Source of the DNA: Streptomyces sp. f51
GTDB lineage: Bacteria; Actinomycetota; Actinomycetes; Streptomycetales; Streptomycetaceae
Direction of reading: 5' to 3'
Length of the DNA: 64,000 nt
NCBI RefSeq assembly: GCF_037940415.1
Contig: NZ_CP149798.1
Span: 1,240,001-1,304,000 of the forward strand
Shown: piece after piece, positions 17,806-26,092 of the stretch
How positions within the stretch are numbered: the stretch's first letter is position 1
Layout: every line of letters begins with the position of its first letter
Position numbers and translations under genes: made by a program
The notes under the pieces: generated by a model
Database searches by the model: none
What the model was told of the DNA's origin: nothing
What the model saw: the letters and a program-made list of their open reading frames with translations, nothing else

Positions 17806-18359
17806 ACGTGTCCTTCCGGGTCGAGCGGGAGGCTGCACAGCGGGCAGGGGGGCCGGCCGGCGTTGACGACGTCGAGGGCGCGTTTGGCGAAGGCCCTGGC
17901 CTGCGCGCCGGTGAGGCGGACGCGGAGCATGGGCGGGCCGTTCTCCTCGTCCTGGAGGAGCCGCTCCTCGGCCTCGGCGAGGTCCTCGTCGGACTCCGCC
18001 TCGACCTCGACGAGGGCCTGCGCCTCGACGATCATGCGCTGTTCCTCGCCGTCCCAGGCGAGCGCCATGGTGCCGACCCGGAACTCCTCCTCGACGGGGG
18101 TGTCCAGGGGCGCGGTGTCGGAGACCTCGGCCGGGGCCATCGCCGGGACCGGGGCGCTGCCCCCGGTGCGCCGGACGACCTCGTCGAGGAGTTCGTCCAT
18201 CCGCTCGGCGAGTGCGGCGACCTGGGTCTTCTCCAGGGCCACGCTCGTCACCCGGGGGCCGGAGGATGCCTGGAGGAAAAAGGTACGGCGTCCGGGCAAC
18301 CCGACCGTACCGGCGACGAAACGGTCCGGGGGGTCGTAGAGGAACACCTGACGGGACAC
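17769..18359 (-). CDS. DUF3090 family protein with C-terminal zinc-ribbon-like motif
   Basis: This 196-residue conserved actinobacterial protein has the family N-terminus SRQVFLYDPPDRFVAGTVGLPG. An acidic middle (about 120-160) follows, and near the end CPLCSLPLDPEGHVCPRQNGY holds a CxxC...C pattern suited to metal binding. GTG at 18359 was chosen because GGAG lies 7 nt upstream and homologues begin at MSRQVF; an ATG eight codons earlier (18383) has no ribosome-binding site. It lies between the phosphatase-like gene (118-nt gap) and the SCO1664-family gene (overlapping). No biochemical role is known to me. Confidence 0.85.
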   Translation of the reverse strand: MSRQVFLYDPPDRFVAGTVGLPGRRTFFLQASSGPRVTSVALEKTQVAALAERMDELLDEVVRRTGGSAPVPAMAPAEVSDTAPLDTPVEEEFRVGTMALAWDGEEQRMIVEAQALVEVEAESDEDLAEAEERLLQDEENGPPMLRVRLTGAQARAFAKRALDVVNAGRPPCPLCSLPLDPEGHVCPRQNGYRRGA

Positions 18360-18476
18360 GTCCTGTCTCCATTGAATCGGCATGAGGGCCGGCTGACCGC
18401 GCCGGCCCGCATCGGCTGAGAACGGGTTGACAACTGCTGTGCTGGTTCGACCGCTTCACCCTACTGCGGCCGACGA

Positions 18477-19163
18477 TCACGGTGCGCCCGCACCGCCCCC
18501 GACCGGAGCGTCGCCGCCCGGGGTTTCCTCGCGCGGGGCCAGGGAAGCAAGATCGCCGGTGTCCCCGAGACGCACGAGAAAGGGCCTGAGACGGGTGTAA
18601 CGGATCGCTGTGATGGAACACGGTTCGACAGAGATCCGCTGAAAGAGGTCGAGATGAAGTCCGAGTGCGTCGGCGACGAGCGACTTGATGATGTCGCCGT
18701 GCGAACACATGAGGTAGACCGCGTCACCGCCGTGGTCGCGCTCCACGCGCGCGTTCCACTCGCGTACCGCCTCGGCGGCGCGGGTCTGCATGGCCCGCAT
18801 CGACTCGCCGCCCGGGAACGCGGCCGCCGACGGATGTGCCTGGACGACGTCCATCAGGGGCTCGTCCTTGAGCTCGGCCAGCTTGCGGCCCGACCAGTCG
18901 CCGTAGTGCGCCTCCCCTATGCGTTCCTCGGTGTGGACGGGGACGTCGGGGCGGGCCTCCAGGAGCGGCTGGACGGTCTCGCGGCAGCGCTGGAGGGGGC
19001 TGGTGACGACCTCGGCGATCGGCAGCCCGGCGAGCCGGCCGGGCAGGGCCGCGGCCTGCTGCGTACCGCGCTCGTCGAGGGCGACGCCGGGCGTCCAGCC
19101 GGCGAGCAGTCCCGCGGTGTTGGCGGTGGAGCGTCCGTGCCGGACGAGGATCAGGGTGGGCAT
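18477..19163 (-). CDS. Histidine-phosphatase (phosphoglycerate mutase-like) protein, MSMEG_4193 type
   Basis: This 228-residue protein has the catalytic RHG near the start (LILVRHGRST, His about 9), SPLQRCRET for the second arginine, the Glu region ERIGEAHYGDW and the second histidine in MCSHGDIIKSL. These make a complete histidine-phosphatase active site. The family occurs with the DUF3090 and SCO1664-family genes across actinobacteria, beside mshC here. The C-terminal ~25 residues are Gly/Ala/Pro-rich. It is the first gene of the minus-strand block and shares a 164-base divergent promoter region with corA that contains three tandem repeats. Substrate unknown. Confidence 0.88.
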   Translation of the reverse strand: MPTLILVRHGRSTANTAGLLAGWTPGVALDERGTQQAAALPGRLAGLPIAEVVTSPLQRCRETVQPLLEARPDVPVHTEERIGEAHYGDWSGRKLAELKDEPLMDVVQAHPSAAAFPGGESMRAMQTRAAEAVREWNARVERDHGGDAVYLMCSHGDIIKSLVADALGLHLDLFQRISVEPCSITAIRYTRLRPFLVRLGDTGDLASLAPREETPGGDAPVGGGAGAP

Positions 19164-19183
19164 GCGGCCCAGCGTAAACGGAC

Positions 19184-19281
19184 GGCCCCGGAAGACGGCG
19201 GGGCCTGTGGAAAGCGGGCCCCCGGAGGCGGTAGGACCTGTGGAGATCGGGCCTCGGAAGACCGTGGGCCCTGTGGAATGC
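19184..19281. repeat. Three tandem 32-33-bp repeats in a divergent promoter region
   Basis: Imperfect units at 19184-19215, 19216-19248 and 19249-19281 each run GGcCCCGGAaGaC, then a GG-CCTGTGGA core. They fill most of the space between the phosphatase-like gene (start 19163) and corA (start 19328). There are no spacers, so this is not a CRISPR array. Confidence 0.7.
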
Positions 19282-19327
19282 CGGCCCCGGTGTGCGATGC
19301 GGCCGTGACGACGGGAGAATGCGCACC

Positions 19328-20326
19328 GTGATCGTCGACTGCGCCATGTATCGCGACGGCCGCCGTACCGAGGGCGCCGACGACTTCTCCGACGCCCTGG
19401 CGCTGTGCAGGGCCGGCGGGGACTCCTTCGTGTGGATCGGCCTGCACGAGCCGACGGAGGACGAGTTCGACCTGGTCACGCAGGAGTTCGGGCTCCATCC
19501 GCTGGCGGTCGAGGACGCCCTCAAGGCCCATCAGCGGCCCAAGCTGGAGGTGTACGAGGACTCGCTGTTCGTCGTCCTCAAGCCGGTGTCGTACGAACCG
19601 AAGGGCGACACCGTCACCTCGGGAGAGGTCATGGTCTTCGTGGGCGACTCCTTCGTGGTGACCGTGCGGCACGGCGAGGAGTCGCCCCTCAAGGGGGTCA
19701 GACAGCGTCTGGAGTCGGATCCCGAGATGCTGCGGCACGGGCCGACGGCGGTGCTCTACGCGATCGCGGACGACACGGTGGACCACTACCTGGAGGTGGC
19801 GACCGAGCTGGGCACCGACCTGGACGAGCTGGAGGCGGAGGTGTTCTCGCCGCAGCTGGGCGGGTCGCGGAACACGGCGTCGCGGATCTACGGGTTCAAG
19901 CGGCAGGTCCAGGAGTTCCGCCGGGCCACGGTGCCGCTGGCGGTGCCGCTCGGCCGGCTCTCGGGCACGGGCATGAAGGGGGCGGCCGTGCCGTTCGTGG
20001 ACGAGAAGGCGCAGCCGTTCTTCCGTGACGTCAACGACCATCTGCTGCGGGTCAACGAGTCCGTGGAGGCACTGGACCGGCTGGTGTCCGACATCCTCTC
20101 GGCGCATCTGGCGCAGATGAGCGTGCGGCAGAACGACGACATGCGGAAGATCTCCGCGTGGGCGGCCATGGCCGCGGTCCCCACGATGATCGCGGGGATC
20201 TACGGCATGAACTTCGACCACATGCCCGAGCTGCACTGGCTGTGGGGGTATCCGGTGGTGATCGCGCTGATGGTCGTCCTGGAGATCCTGCTGTTCCGGC
20301 TCTTCAAGCGCAGGGGCTGGCTGTAG
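19328..20326 (+). CDS. corA: CorA-type magnesium/cobalt transporter
   Basis: This 332-residue protein has the CorA layout: a long acidic cytoplasmic domain, a stalk helix, then two C-terminal membrane helices. The signature GMN is in IAGIYGMNFDHMPE, just after the first helix. GTG at 19328 places GGGAG 10 nt upstream; an ATG at 19319 would leave a spacing of 1 nt and was not chosen. It is divergent from the histidine-phosphatase gene and convergent with the ferritin-like gene, only 13 nt away. It likely imports Mg2+, possibly Co2+ or Ni2+. Confidence 0.93.
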   Translation: MIVDCAMYRDGRRTEGADDFSDALALCRAGGDSFVWIGLHEPTEDEFDLVTQEFGLHPLAVEDALKAHQRPKLEVYEDSLFVVLKPVSYEPKGDTVTSGEVMVFVGDSFVVTVRHGEESPLKGVRQRLESDPEMLRHGPTAVLYAIADDTVDHYLEVATELGTDLDELEAEVFSPQLGGSRNTASRIYGFKRQVQEFRRATVPLAVPLGRLSGTGMKGAAVPFVDEKAQPFFRDVNDHLLRVNESVEALDRLVSDILSAHLAQMSVRQNDDMRKISAWAAMAAVPTMIAGIYGMNFDHMPELHWLWGYPVVIALMVVLEILLFRLFKRRGWL

Positions 20327-20339
20327 GTCCGCGCGCGGG

Positions 20340-21128
20340 TCAGGCGAATTCCGGCGCGGTCGTGGCGGGACCGTCGAGGGCGCCGCGCCGCTCGGGCATC
20401 TCCAGGGTGACCATGCGGCGCCAGCCGGCGGCGCGCTCGTAGGCGTACACGGCGTGGATGCCCGCGGCCAGGACGGCGGCCTTGGCCCGGGACCAGCCGA
20501 GGAGCGCGCCCATGCGGGCCATCACGGCGAGGCTGACGTCCCGATAGACGCGGATCTCGGCGAGCGCGCACTCGCGCAGGGCCCGCTGGATGGCGCGGCC
20601 GTGGCCTGCGTGGGCGAAGCGCAGCAGTTCCTCGTGGCAGTAGGCGAGGTGGTTGCCCTCGTCGGCCGAGATCATCCTGACCGCGCGGCCGATGTCGGGG
20701 TGGTCGGCGAAGTGGCGGCGCAGCAGGTCCATCTGTTCGGAGGCGCGCTGTTCGGTGACACGGCTGTGCGCCAGGTAGGTGACGATGTCCCGCACGGTGA
20801 GGGGCTGCTCGCTCCTGAGCCTGTCGTGGGCCAGGCCGATGCCGTTGCGTTCCAGGAGCATCGTGTAGTCGGTGTCGGGGGGCACCTCGACGGGCTGGAG
20901 GCCGCGCTTCTTCAGGAGGGCGTTGAAGATGCGGCCGTGCTTGTCCTCGTCGGCGCCGTGCCGGGCGATCCTGGGGGCCAGCGCGCGTTCCCCGGCCGGG
21001 ACCAGGGCGGCGATCCGGGCGTTCTCCCAGCCGCCCTGGGACTCTCCGCCGGCGGCGATGGAGCAGAAGAGGCGGTACGACTCGTCGTGGTCGAGGATCT
21101 CCTGGAACAGGCTCTTGGCGGACAGCAT
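20340..21128 (-). CDS. Ferritin-like di-iron domain protein
   Basis: This 262-residue helical protein carries two D/E-E-x-x-H-type metal motifs: GADEDKHGRIF at about residue 60-70 and SADEGNHLAY at about 155-165. These are consistent with a ferritin-like di-iron site (rubrerythrin/hydroxylase superfamily). The ATG at 21128 follows a purine-rich AGAGGG element. An upstream in-frame ATG at 21209 gives an N-terminus without similarity. Homologues next to corA occur in other streptomycetes. Whether it stores iron, detoxifies peroxide or hydroxylates a substrate cannot be decided. Confidence 0.82.
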   Translation of the reverse strand: MLSAKSLFQEILDHDESYRLFCSIAAGGESQGGWENARIAALVPAGERALAPRIARHGADEDKHGRIFNALLKKRGLQPVEVPPDTDYTMLLERNGIGLAHDRLRSEQPLTVRDIVTYLAHSRVTEQRASEQMDLLRRHFADHPDIGRAVRMISADEGNHLAYCHEELLRFAHAGHGRAIQRALRECALAEIRVYRDVSLAVMARMGALLGWSRAKAAVLAAGIHAVYAYERAAGWRRMVTLEMPERRGALDGPATTAPEFA

Positions 21129-21283
21129 CTTTGACACCCTCTCTCCGGAGTTGCGCAGAAAACGAGTCAAATGGGTTGTTCGTGACCCGGCAACCGATGT
21201 GTCCGACAAATCGGCCGAACGACGGACGACGGAGCGGGTCCGGATGCGTAACCAAGGGGCTGTCGGCGCGTTGTTCTCCGTGA

Positions 21284-21324
21284 CGGCCGTGGCGGGGAAG
21301 ACCCCCGAGCCCCCACCACGGCCG
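21284..21324 (-). terminator. Hairpin downstream of the F420-type oxidoreductase gene
   Basis: CGGCCGTGG (21284-21292) pairs with CCACGGCCG (21316-21324), and after one mismatch GGGG pairs with CCCC. It lies about 30 nt past the stop of the minus-strand gene at 21356. Confidence 0.65.
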
Positions 21325-21355
21325 CAGAACTTTCCCGGCGTCCCTCCCGCCGGGG

Positions 21356-22411
21356 TTACGCGAGTCCAGCCCGCTCCATGGCCTCGGAGCCGGCCCGCAG
21401 CGAGGCGAGCCGGTCATCCAGCGTGAAGCCGGCGGGGGCCAGCGTGAGCGTGGTGACCCCGGCGGCGGCGTAGGCCTTCATGCGGTCGGCGATGCGGTCC
21501 ACGGAGCCGAGCAGGGTCGTCTGGTCGATCAGGGCGTGCGGGATGGCGGCGGCGGCGCCGTCCTTGTCACCGGACAGGTACTTGTCCTGGATCTCGGCGG
21601 CTTCCTTCTCGTATCCCATGCGCTGGGCGAGCTGGTTGTAGAAGTTCTGCTTGCGGCTGCCCATGCCTCCGACGTACAGCGCGGTGTACGGGCGGAACAT
21701 GTCGGCGAGCGCGGGGACGTCCTTGTCGGCGCCGACGGCGAGCGGAAGGGTCGGGCAGACGTCGAACCCCTCCATGGTCCGGCCGGCCTTCTCACGGCCC
21801 GCGCGCAGGTGCCGGATCGCCGTGTCCTCCAGGTGTTCGGCCGAGGGGAAGATGAGCAGCGCGCCGTCGGCGATCTCGCCGGTCTGCTCCAGGTTCTTCG
21901 GGCCGATCGCGGCGATGTAGAGCGGGATGTGCTCGCGCTCCGGGTGCACGGTCAGCTTGAGCGGCTTGCCGGGACCGCCCGGCAGCGGCAGGGTCCAGTG
22001 CTCGCCCTCGTACGACAGCCGCTCGCGCGTCATGGCCTTGCGCACGATCTCCACGTACTCGCGGGTGCGGGCCAGCGGCTTGTCGAACTTGACGCCGTAC
22101 CAGCCCTCGGAGACCTGGGGTCCGGAGACGCCGAGGCCGAGGCGGAAGCGGCCGCCCGACAGCGAGTCCAGGGTCGCCGCGGTCATCGCGGTCATCGCCG
22201 GCTGACGGGCCGGGATCTGGAAGATGGCCGAGCCGACGTCGATGCGCTCGGTCTGGGCGGCGACCCAGCTGAGCACGGTGGCCGCGTCGGAGCCGTAGGC
22301 CTCCGCGGCCCAGCAGACGGCGTATCCGAGCCGGTCGGCCTCCTTGGCCACGGCGAGGTTGTCCGCGTCCATTCCGGCGCCCCAGTAGCCGAGATTGATG
22401 CCGAGCTGCAT
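21356..22411 (-). CDS. LLM-class F420-dependent oxidoreductase
   Basis: This 351-residue protein shows the luciferase-like TIM-barrel pattern of F420-dependent enzymes. It starts MQLGINLGYWGAGMDADN; then come AAEAYGSDAATVLSWVAAQT, the loop RFRLGLGVSGPQVSEGWYG and IPLYIAAIGPKNLEQTGEIADG. These match the Rv-type 'probable F420-dependent oxidoreductase' groups used for hydride transfer. The ATG at 22411 has AGGGG 5-9 nt upstream. A perfect 14-bp palindrome (22423-22436) sits right before that ribosome-binding site, so a local repressor probably controls it. The stop codon is TAA. Substrate unknown. Confidence 0.9.
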   Translation of the reverse strand: MQLGINLGYWGAGMDADNLAVAKEADRLGYAVCWAAEAYGSDAATVLSWVAAQTERIDVGSAIFQIPARQPAMTAMTAATLDSLSGGRFRLGLGVSGPQVSEGWYGVKFDKPLARTREYVEIVRKAMTRERLSYEGEHWTLPLPGGPGKPLKLTVHPEREHIPLYIAAIGPKNLEQTGEIADGALLIFPSAEHLEDTAIRHLRAGREKAGRTMEGFDVCPTLPLAVGADKDVPALADMFRPYTALYVGGMGSRKQNFYNQLAQRMGYEKEAAEIQDKYLSGDKDGAAAAIPHALIDQTTLLGSVDRIADRMKAYAAAGVTTLTLAPAGFTLDDRLASLRAGSEAMERAGLA

Positions 22412-22422
22412 GGCCGATCCCC

Positions 22423-22436
22423 TTACTGATCAGTAA
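22423..22436. promoter_or_regulatory. Perfect palindrome TTACTGATCAGTAA upstream of the LLM oxidoreductase
   Basis: The 14-bp sequence TTACTGATCAGTAA is its own reverse complement and is unusually AT-rich here. It lies 12 bases before the start codon of the minus-strand gene, next to the ribosome-binding site, as expected for an operator of a TetR- or MarR-like repressor encoded elsewhere. Confidence 0.6.
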
Positions 22437-22566
22437 CGTCCCTTGTGTCCGAGACCCTAGCGTGCGGGCGCCCCGGTCGGGGAGCCCGTCCCGCGTGGCC
22501 TTCGCCGGGATTTCCGTTGTCCACAGGCCCCCACACCGCCGGTGCCGGACAGTAATCTCGGCGTCC

Positions 22567-23550
22567 ATGGAGCAGAGGCATCTCGGCCGTACCGGCCTGC
22601 GTGTTTCCCGGATCGGGCTCGGCACCCTCACATGGGGCCGGGACACCGACGAGCATGACGCCGCGGACCTCTTGAAGACGTTCTGGGAAGCGGGCGGGAA
22701 CCTCGTCGACACGGCGGACGTGTACGGCGACGGGGAGGCCGAGTACCTCCTCGGACAGCTGATGGAAAGGCTCGTTCCGCGCCGGGATCTGGTCATCTCG
22801 ACGAAGGCGGGGAGCGTGCGCGAGCCGGACCGCCGCTTCGACGGCTCGCGCAGCCATCTGCTGTCGGCCCTGGACGCCTCGCTCGCCCGCCTGGGCACCG
22901 ACCACGTGGACGTGTGGCACGTGCACGCCTACGACCCCGACACGCCGCTCGACGAGACCCTCCAGGCCCTCGACCTGGCCGTCAGCAGCGGCCGCGCGCG
23001 CTACGCGGGCGTGTCCAACTTCTGCGGCTGGCAGCTCGCCAAGGCCGCCACCTGGCAGCTCTCCGCGCCCGGCATACGCACCCGGCTGGCCAGTACGCAG
23101 ATGGAGTACTCCCTGTTGCAGCGCGGCATCGAGCGCGAGGTGCTGCCCGCCGCCCTCGACCTGGGCATCGGCCTGCTGCCCTCCTCGCCGCTCGGGCGCG
23201 GTGTGCTCACCGGCAAGTACCGGGGCGGGACCCCGGCCGACTCCCGGGGCGGTTCCGAACACCTCGCGCCCTTCGTCGCGCCCTATCTCGACGAAACGGC
23301 GAGCGGCGTGGTGGAGGCCGTGACGACCGCGGCGGACGGTCTGGCCGTGAGCGCGCTCCAGGTGGCACTGGCCTGGGTCCGCGACCGGCCCGGGGTCGTC
23401 GCCCCCATCGTCGGCGCGCGCAACGCGCAGCAGCTCACGGCCGCGTTGTCAGTGGAGGCGCTTAGTCTTCCTGACGAGATCTGCCGGGCGCTCGACGACG
23501 TGTCGGCCCCGGTGCACCACTATCCCGATCACGACTGGAGCACGCTGTGA
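22567..23550 (+). CDS. Aldo/keto reductase
   Basis: This 327-residue NADPH-dependent (beta/alpha)8 reductase has the AKR tetrad. Asp and Tyr are in VDTADVYGDGE, Lys in VISTKAGS and His in VDVWHVHAYDP. The C-terminal cofactor-binding segment is VVAPIVGARNAQQLTAAL. A TAATCT hexamer (22553-22558) ends 8 nt before the ATG at 22567 and there is no ribosome-binding site, so a leaderless message is likely. Its stop overlaps the GTG of the next gene (GTGA, 4 nt), indicating co-translation with the RecD2-like protein. Substrate unknown. Confidence 0.93.
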   Translation: MEQRHLGRTGLRVSRIGLGTLTWGRDTDEHDAADLLKTFWEAGGNLVDTADVYGDGEAEYLLGQLMERLVPRRDLVISTKAGSVREPDRRFDGSRSHLLSALDASLARLGTDHVDVWHVHAYDPDTPLDETLQALDLAVSSGRARYAGVSNFCGWQLAKAATWQLSAPGIRTRLASTQMEYSLLQRGIEREVLPAALDLGIGLLPSSPLGRGVLTGKYRGGTPADSRGGSEHLAPFVAPYLDETASGVVEAVTTAADGLAVSALQVALAWVRDRPGVVAPIVGARNAQQLTAALSVEALSLPDEICRALDDVSAPVHHYPDHDWSTL

Positions 23551-25820
23551 GCACGGAGCCCGAGACCACTCAGGACGCGGAGCCGGGGACGCCGGGCGCG
23601 GACACGGCCGTCGACGCCCCTGAGCCGACGGGCGAGGGCGTGGACGGGGCGGAAGCCCGCTCCGGGGACGGGGACGTCCCCGCGGGCGAGGACACGGAGC
23701 CGGGCGAGGGCACGGAGCCGGGCGCCGGGACGGCCGGGACCGGCGAGAGCAGCGAGAGCGGCGAAGGCGGCACTCAGGTCTCCGAGGCCGCCGCCGAGCT
23801 CGCGGCCCAGCGGGTGGAGCGGGAGCGGATCGAGCGGCGCAAGGCGGAGAAGCACGCGCCGATCGAGGCCGGAGGGAAGCTCAGCGGCACGGCCGCGGAC
23901 CTGCTCGCGGCCGTGCGGGCCGTGGAGAGCGGCGAGAAGCCCGTGGCCACCGCCTTCCGCGAGCCCGACCCCGCGCCGCGCAGGGCCGCCCCGGAACCCG
24001 TACGACGGCCGCAGCCGGTCCCCGCGCAGAGCGCGCCCGCACCGGGCGCGACGCCGGAAGCCGTCGCCGCCGTCCGCTCCGTGCTGGCCGGGGGCGGCGC
24101 CCCCGAGGCGCTCGCGGCCCCGGTCGTGGCGGTTCTGGGCGAGGGCGCCGAGGGCGTGCTCCGGGAGGATCCCTGGCAGTTGCTGCGGGTCCCAGGAGTC
24201 AGGCCCGAGCAGGCCGACGGGTTCGCCCGCGCGCTGCTCGGCGCGGAGTGCGGCCCGGACGACGAACGCCGCGGCACGGCGCTGACCGTGTGGCTGCTGG
24301 AGCAGGCGGCCGTCGCGGGACACACCGCGCTGGACGCCCCGGCCCTCGTCGCCGCGCTGTCCCAGCAGTCGGTCCCGGACCCGGACACGGCCGTGCAGAG
24401 CGCTCTCGCGGAGGGCGAGGCCCTGGTCTTCCAGGACGCGCTGGACAGCGCTCCCCCGGCCCCGGCGGTCCAGGACGAGACGGAGGAGCCGCAGGAGCGC
24501 CCGGTGCGCATCCTGATCGGCCTGGAGCGTTACGCGCTGGCCGAGGAGAGTCTCGCCGACGGACTCGCCCGGCTGATGAACTCGGTGCCCAAGGAGGACG
24601 GTTCGGCCGCCGACTGGGAGCGGGCGGCCTCCTCGGCACCCCGCTCCGCCGGCGAGCTGGTCCGCGCGGTCGCCACGCACGGCCTGGTGCTGCACACCGG
24701 CGGCGAGGCCTCGCGGTCCGAGGCGGCGGCGCTGCTGCACGCGGCACGCGCGCTCGGCCTCCGCGGCTGGGCGGCCGCCCACACCCCGGGCGGACGCGAC
24801 GGCTTCGCGGCACGGTTCGAGCCGGCCGAGGACTCCCCCCGCCCCGGCACGGACGGCGCCGCGACCGGGGCCGCCACGGTCGCCGGACTGCTCTCGGGCG
24901 CCGAGGGCCCCGGCCGGGACGCGGACGGCGCCCTGGACCTGGACGTCCTGGTCGTCCTCGACGCGCCGCAGCTCGATGTGGAGACGGCGGCGGTGCTCGT
25001 GGAGTCGCTGCCGGACGGGGCACGGCTCGTGCTGAGCGGTGACCCGGGTGTGCTGTGGTCGGCGGGCCCCGGCCGGGTCTTCGCGGATCTGCTCGCCGCC
25101 CGCGCCTGCCCGCAGGTGGCCTCGCGGACCCCCGACCCCGGGCCCATCGGGGAGCTGGTCTCCGGCATCGGCATCGGCGAGCTCACCCAGGTCGAGGCGC
25201 CCGGCAAGGAGGTCGTGATCGTCCCGGTGCGCGACGCGGGCGAGGCGGTCCACCGTACGGTCCAGCTCGTCGCGGACTCGGTGCCGCGCGCGATCGGCGT
25301 CCCGGCCGAGCAGACGCAGGTCATCACCCCGGGGCACGGGGGCGCGGTCGGCACCCGCGCCCTGAACGCGGCGCTCAAGGAACGGCTGAACCCCGGTCCC
25401 GGCCGCTTCGGCGGCTTCGACCCGGGCGACCGGATCGTCCACTCCCCCGCTCCCGGCCGTGCGCTGCCGGGCCGGGTCGTGAAGGCCGACGCCGAGGGGC
25501 TGCACCTGGACTGCGCGGGTGACCCCGTCGTCGTGGCGAAGGAGCGGGTGGAGCAGACGGTGCGGCACGGCTGGGCGCTCACGGCGCACCAGGCGGTGGG
25601 GCTGCGCTGGCCGGCCGCGGTCGTGGTGCTCCCGGGCGACGCCGCGGCGGCCCTGACCCGGCCCTGGGTCTACACGGCCTTCGGACGGGCCGAGCGTCAT
25701 CTGTCGGTCGTGCACGGAGTGGAGCAGGCGCTGCCGCACGCGGTGGCGGAGGTCCCCCAGAAGGCGCGCACGACGCGCCTCCAGGCCCTGCTGAAGGCAC
25801 AGACGCCGACGGCGGACTGA
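23547..25820 (+). CDS. RecD2-like helix-hairpin-helix protein with degenerate helicase motifs
   Basis: This 757-residue protein begins with about 85 acidic low-complexity residues. A helix-hairpin-helix region follows (about 170-235; PWQLLRVPGVRPEQADGFAR), then a RecD2-type P-loop fold. The landmarks can be followed in order, but key residues differ. The Walker A slot reads HTGGEASRSEAAA (about 383-395) with no GKT/S. Walker B reads LVVLDAPQLD instead of a DE(A/S) motif. Motif III LVLSGDPGVL, VITPGHGGAVGTRALNAALK, ALTAHQAVGLRWPAAVVV and VYTAFGRAERHLSVVHG correspond to the RecD C-terminal motifs. It therefore looks like an ATPase-dead paralogue that may still bind DNA. It overlaps the aldo/keto reductase gene by 4 nt. 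Confidence 0.8.
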   Translation: MSTEPETTQDAEPGTPGADTAVDAPEPTGEGVDGAEARSGDGDVPAGEDTEPGEGTEPGAGTAGTGESSESGEGGTQVSEAAAELAAQRVERERIERRKAEKHAPIEAGGKLSGTAADLLAAVRAVESGEKPVATAFREPDPAPRRAAPEPVRRPQPVPAQSAPAPGATPEAVAAVRSVLAGGGAPEALAAPVVAVLGEGAEGVLREDPWQLLRVPGVRPEQADGFARALLGAECGPDDERRGTALTVWLLEQAAVAGHTALDAPALVAALSQQSVPDPDTAVQSALAEGEALVFQDALDSAPPAPAVQDETEEPQERPVRILIGLERYALAEESLADGLARLMNSVPKEDGSAADWERAASSAPRSAGELVRAVATHGLVLHTGGEASRSEAAALLHAARALGLRGWAAAHTPGGRDGFAARFEPAEDSPRPGTDGAATGAATVAGLLSGAEGPGRDADGALDLDVLVVLDAPQLDVETAAVLVESLPDGARLVLSGDPGVLWSAGPGRVFADLLAARACPQVASRTPDPGPIGELVSGIGIGELTQVEAPGKEVVIVPVRDAGEAVHRTVQLVADSVPRAIGVPAEQTQVITPGHGGAVGTRALNAALKERLNPGPGRFGGFDPGDRIVHSPAPGRALPGRVVKADAEGLHLDCAGDPVVVAKERVEQTVRHGWALTAHQAVGLRWPAAVVVLPGDAAAALTRPWVYTAFGRAERHLSVVHGVEQALPHAVAEVPQKARTTRLQALLKAQTPTAD

Positions 25821-26092
25821 TCGGCGCAGGGCCCGCGCGCCGGTCGGCCTCGGCTTCGCCGCCGGGCCTGCGCCGCGACCGGCCGGCCCGGAGGGTGCGC
25901 GGGCCGGGCGCCGGGGTTTCGCGGCGGCCTGCCCCCGGGCCGCGGGCCGGGCGCCGGGCTTGCGCCGCGGCCTGCCCCGGGGTTCGCGGGCTCGGGCCAT
26001 GCATGCGGCGCCCGGGCCGCACCTGCCCGGGGCGCAGGGCTCAGGCCGGGCGGGCTCGGGCCATGCGGCGCCGGGGGCACGCGGTCGGCGCG
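25821..26092. other. Extremely GC-rich low-complexity intergenic stretch
   Basis: After the RecD2-like gene, degenerate repeats of GGGCCGGGCGCCGGG and CGCGGCCTGCCCCGGG type fill this segment. I see no gene in it. Frames open on both strands here only because stop codons are rare at this GC content. Confidence 0.55.

Noticed and set aside
19184..19281. CRISPR array
   Set aside because: Three directly abutting imperfect repeats without unique spacers, in a promoter region and with no cas genes nearby.
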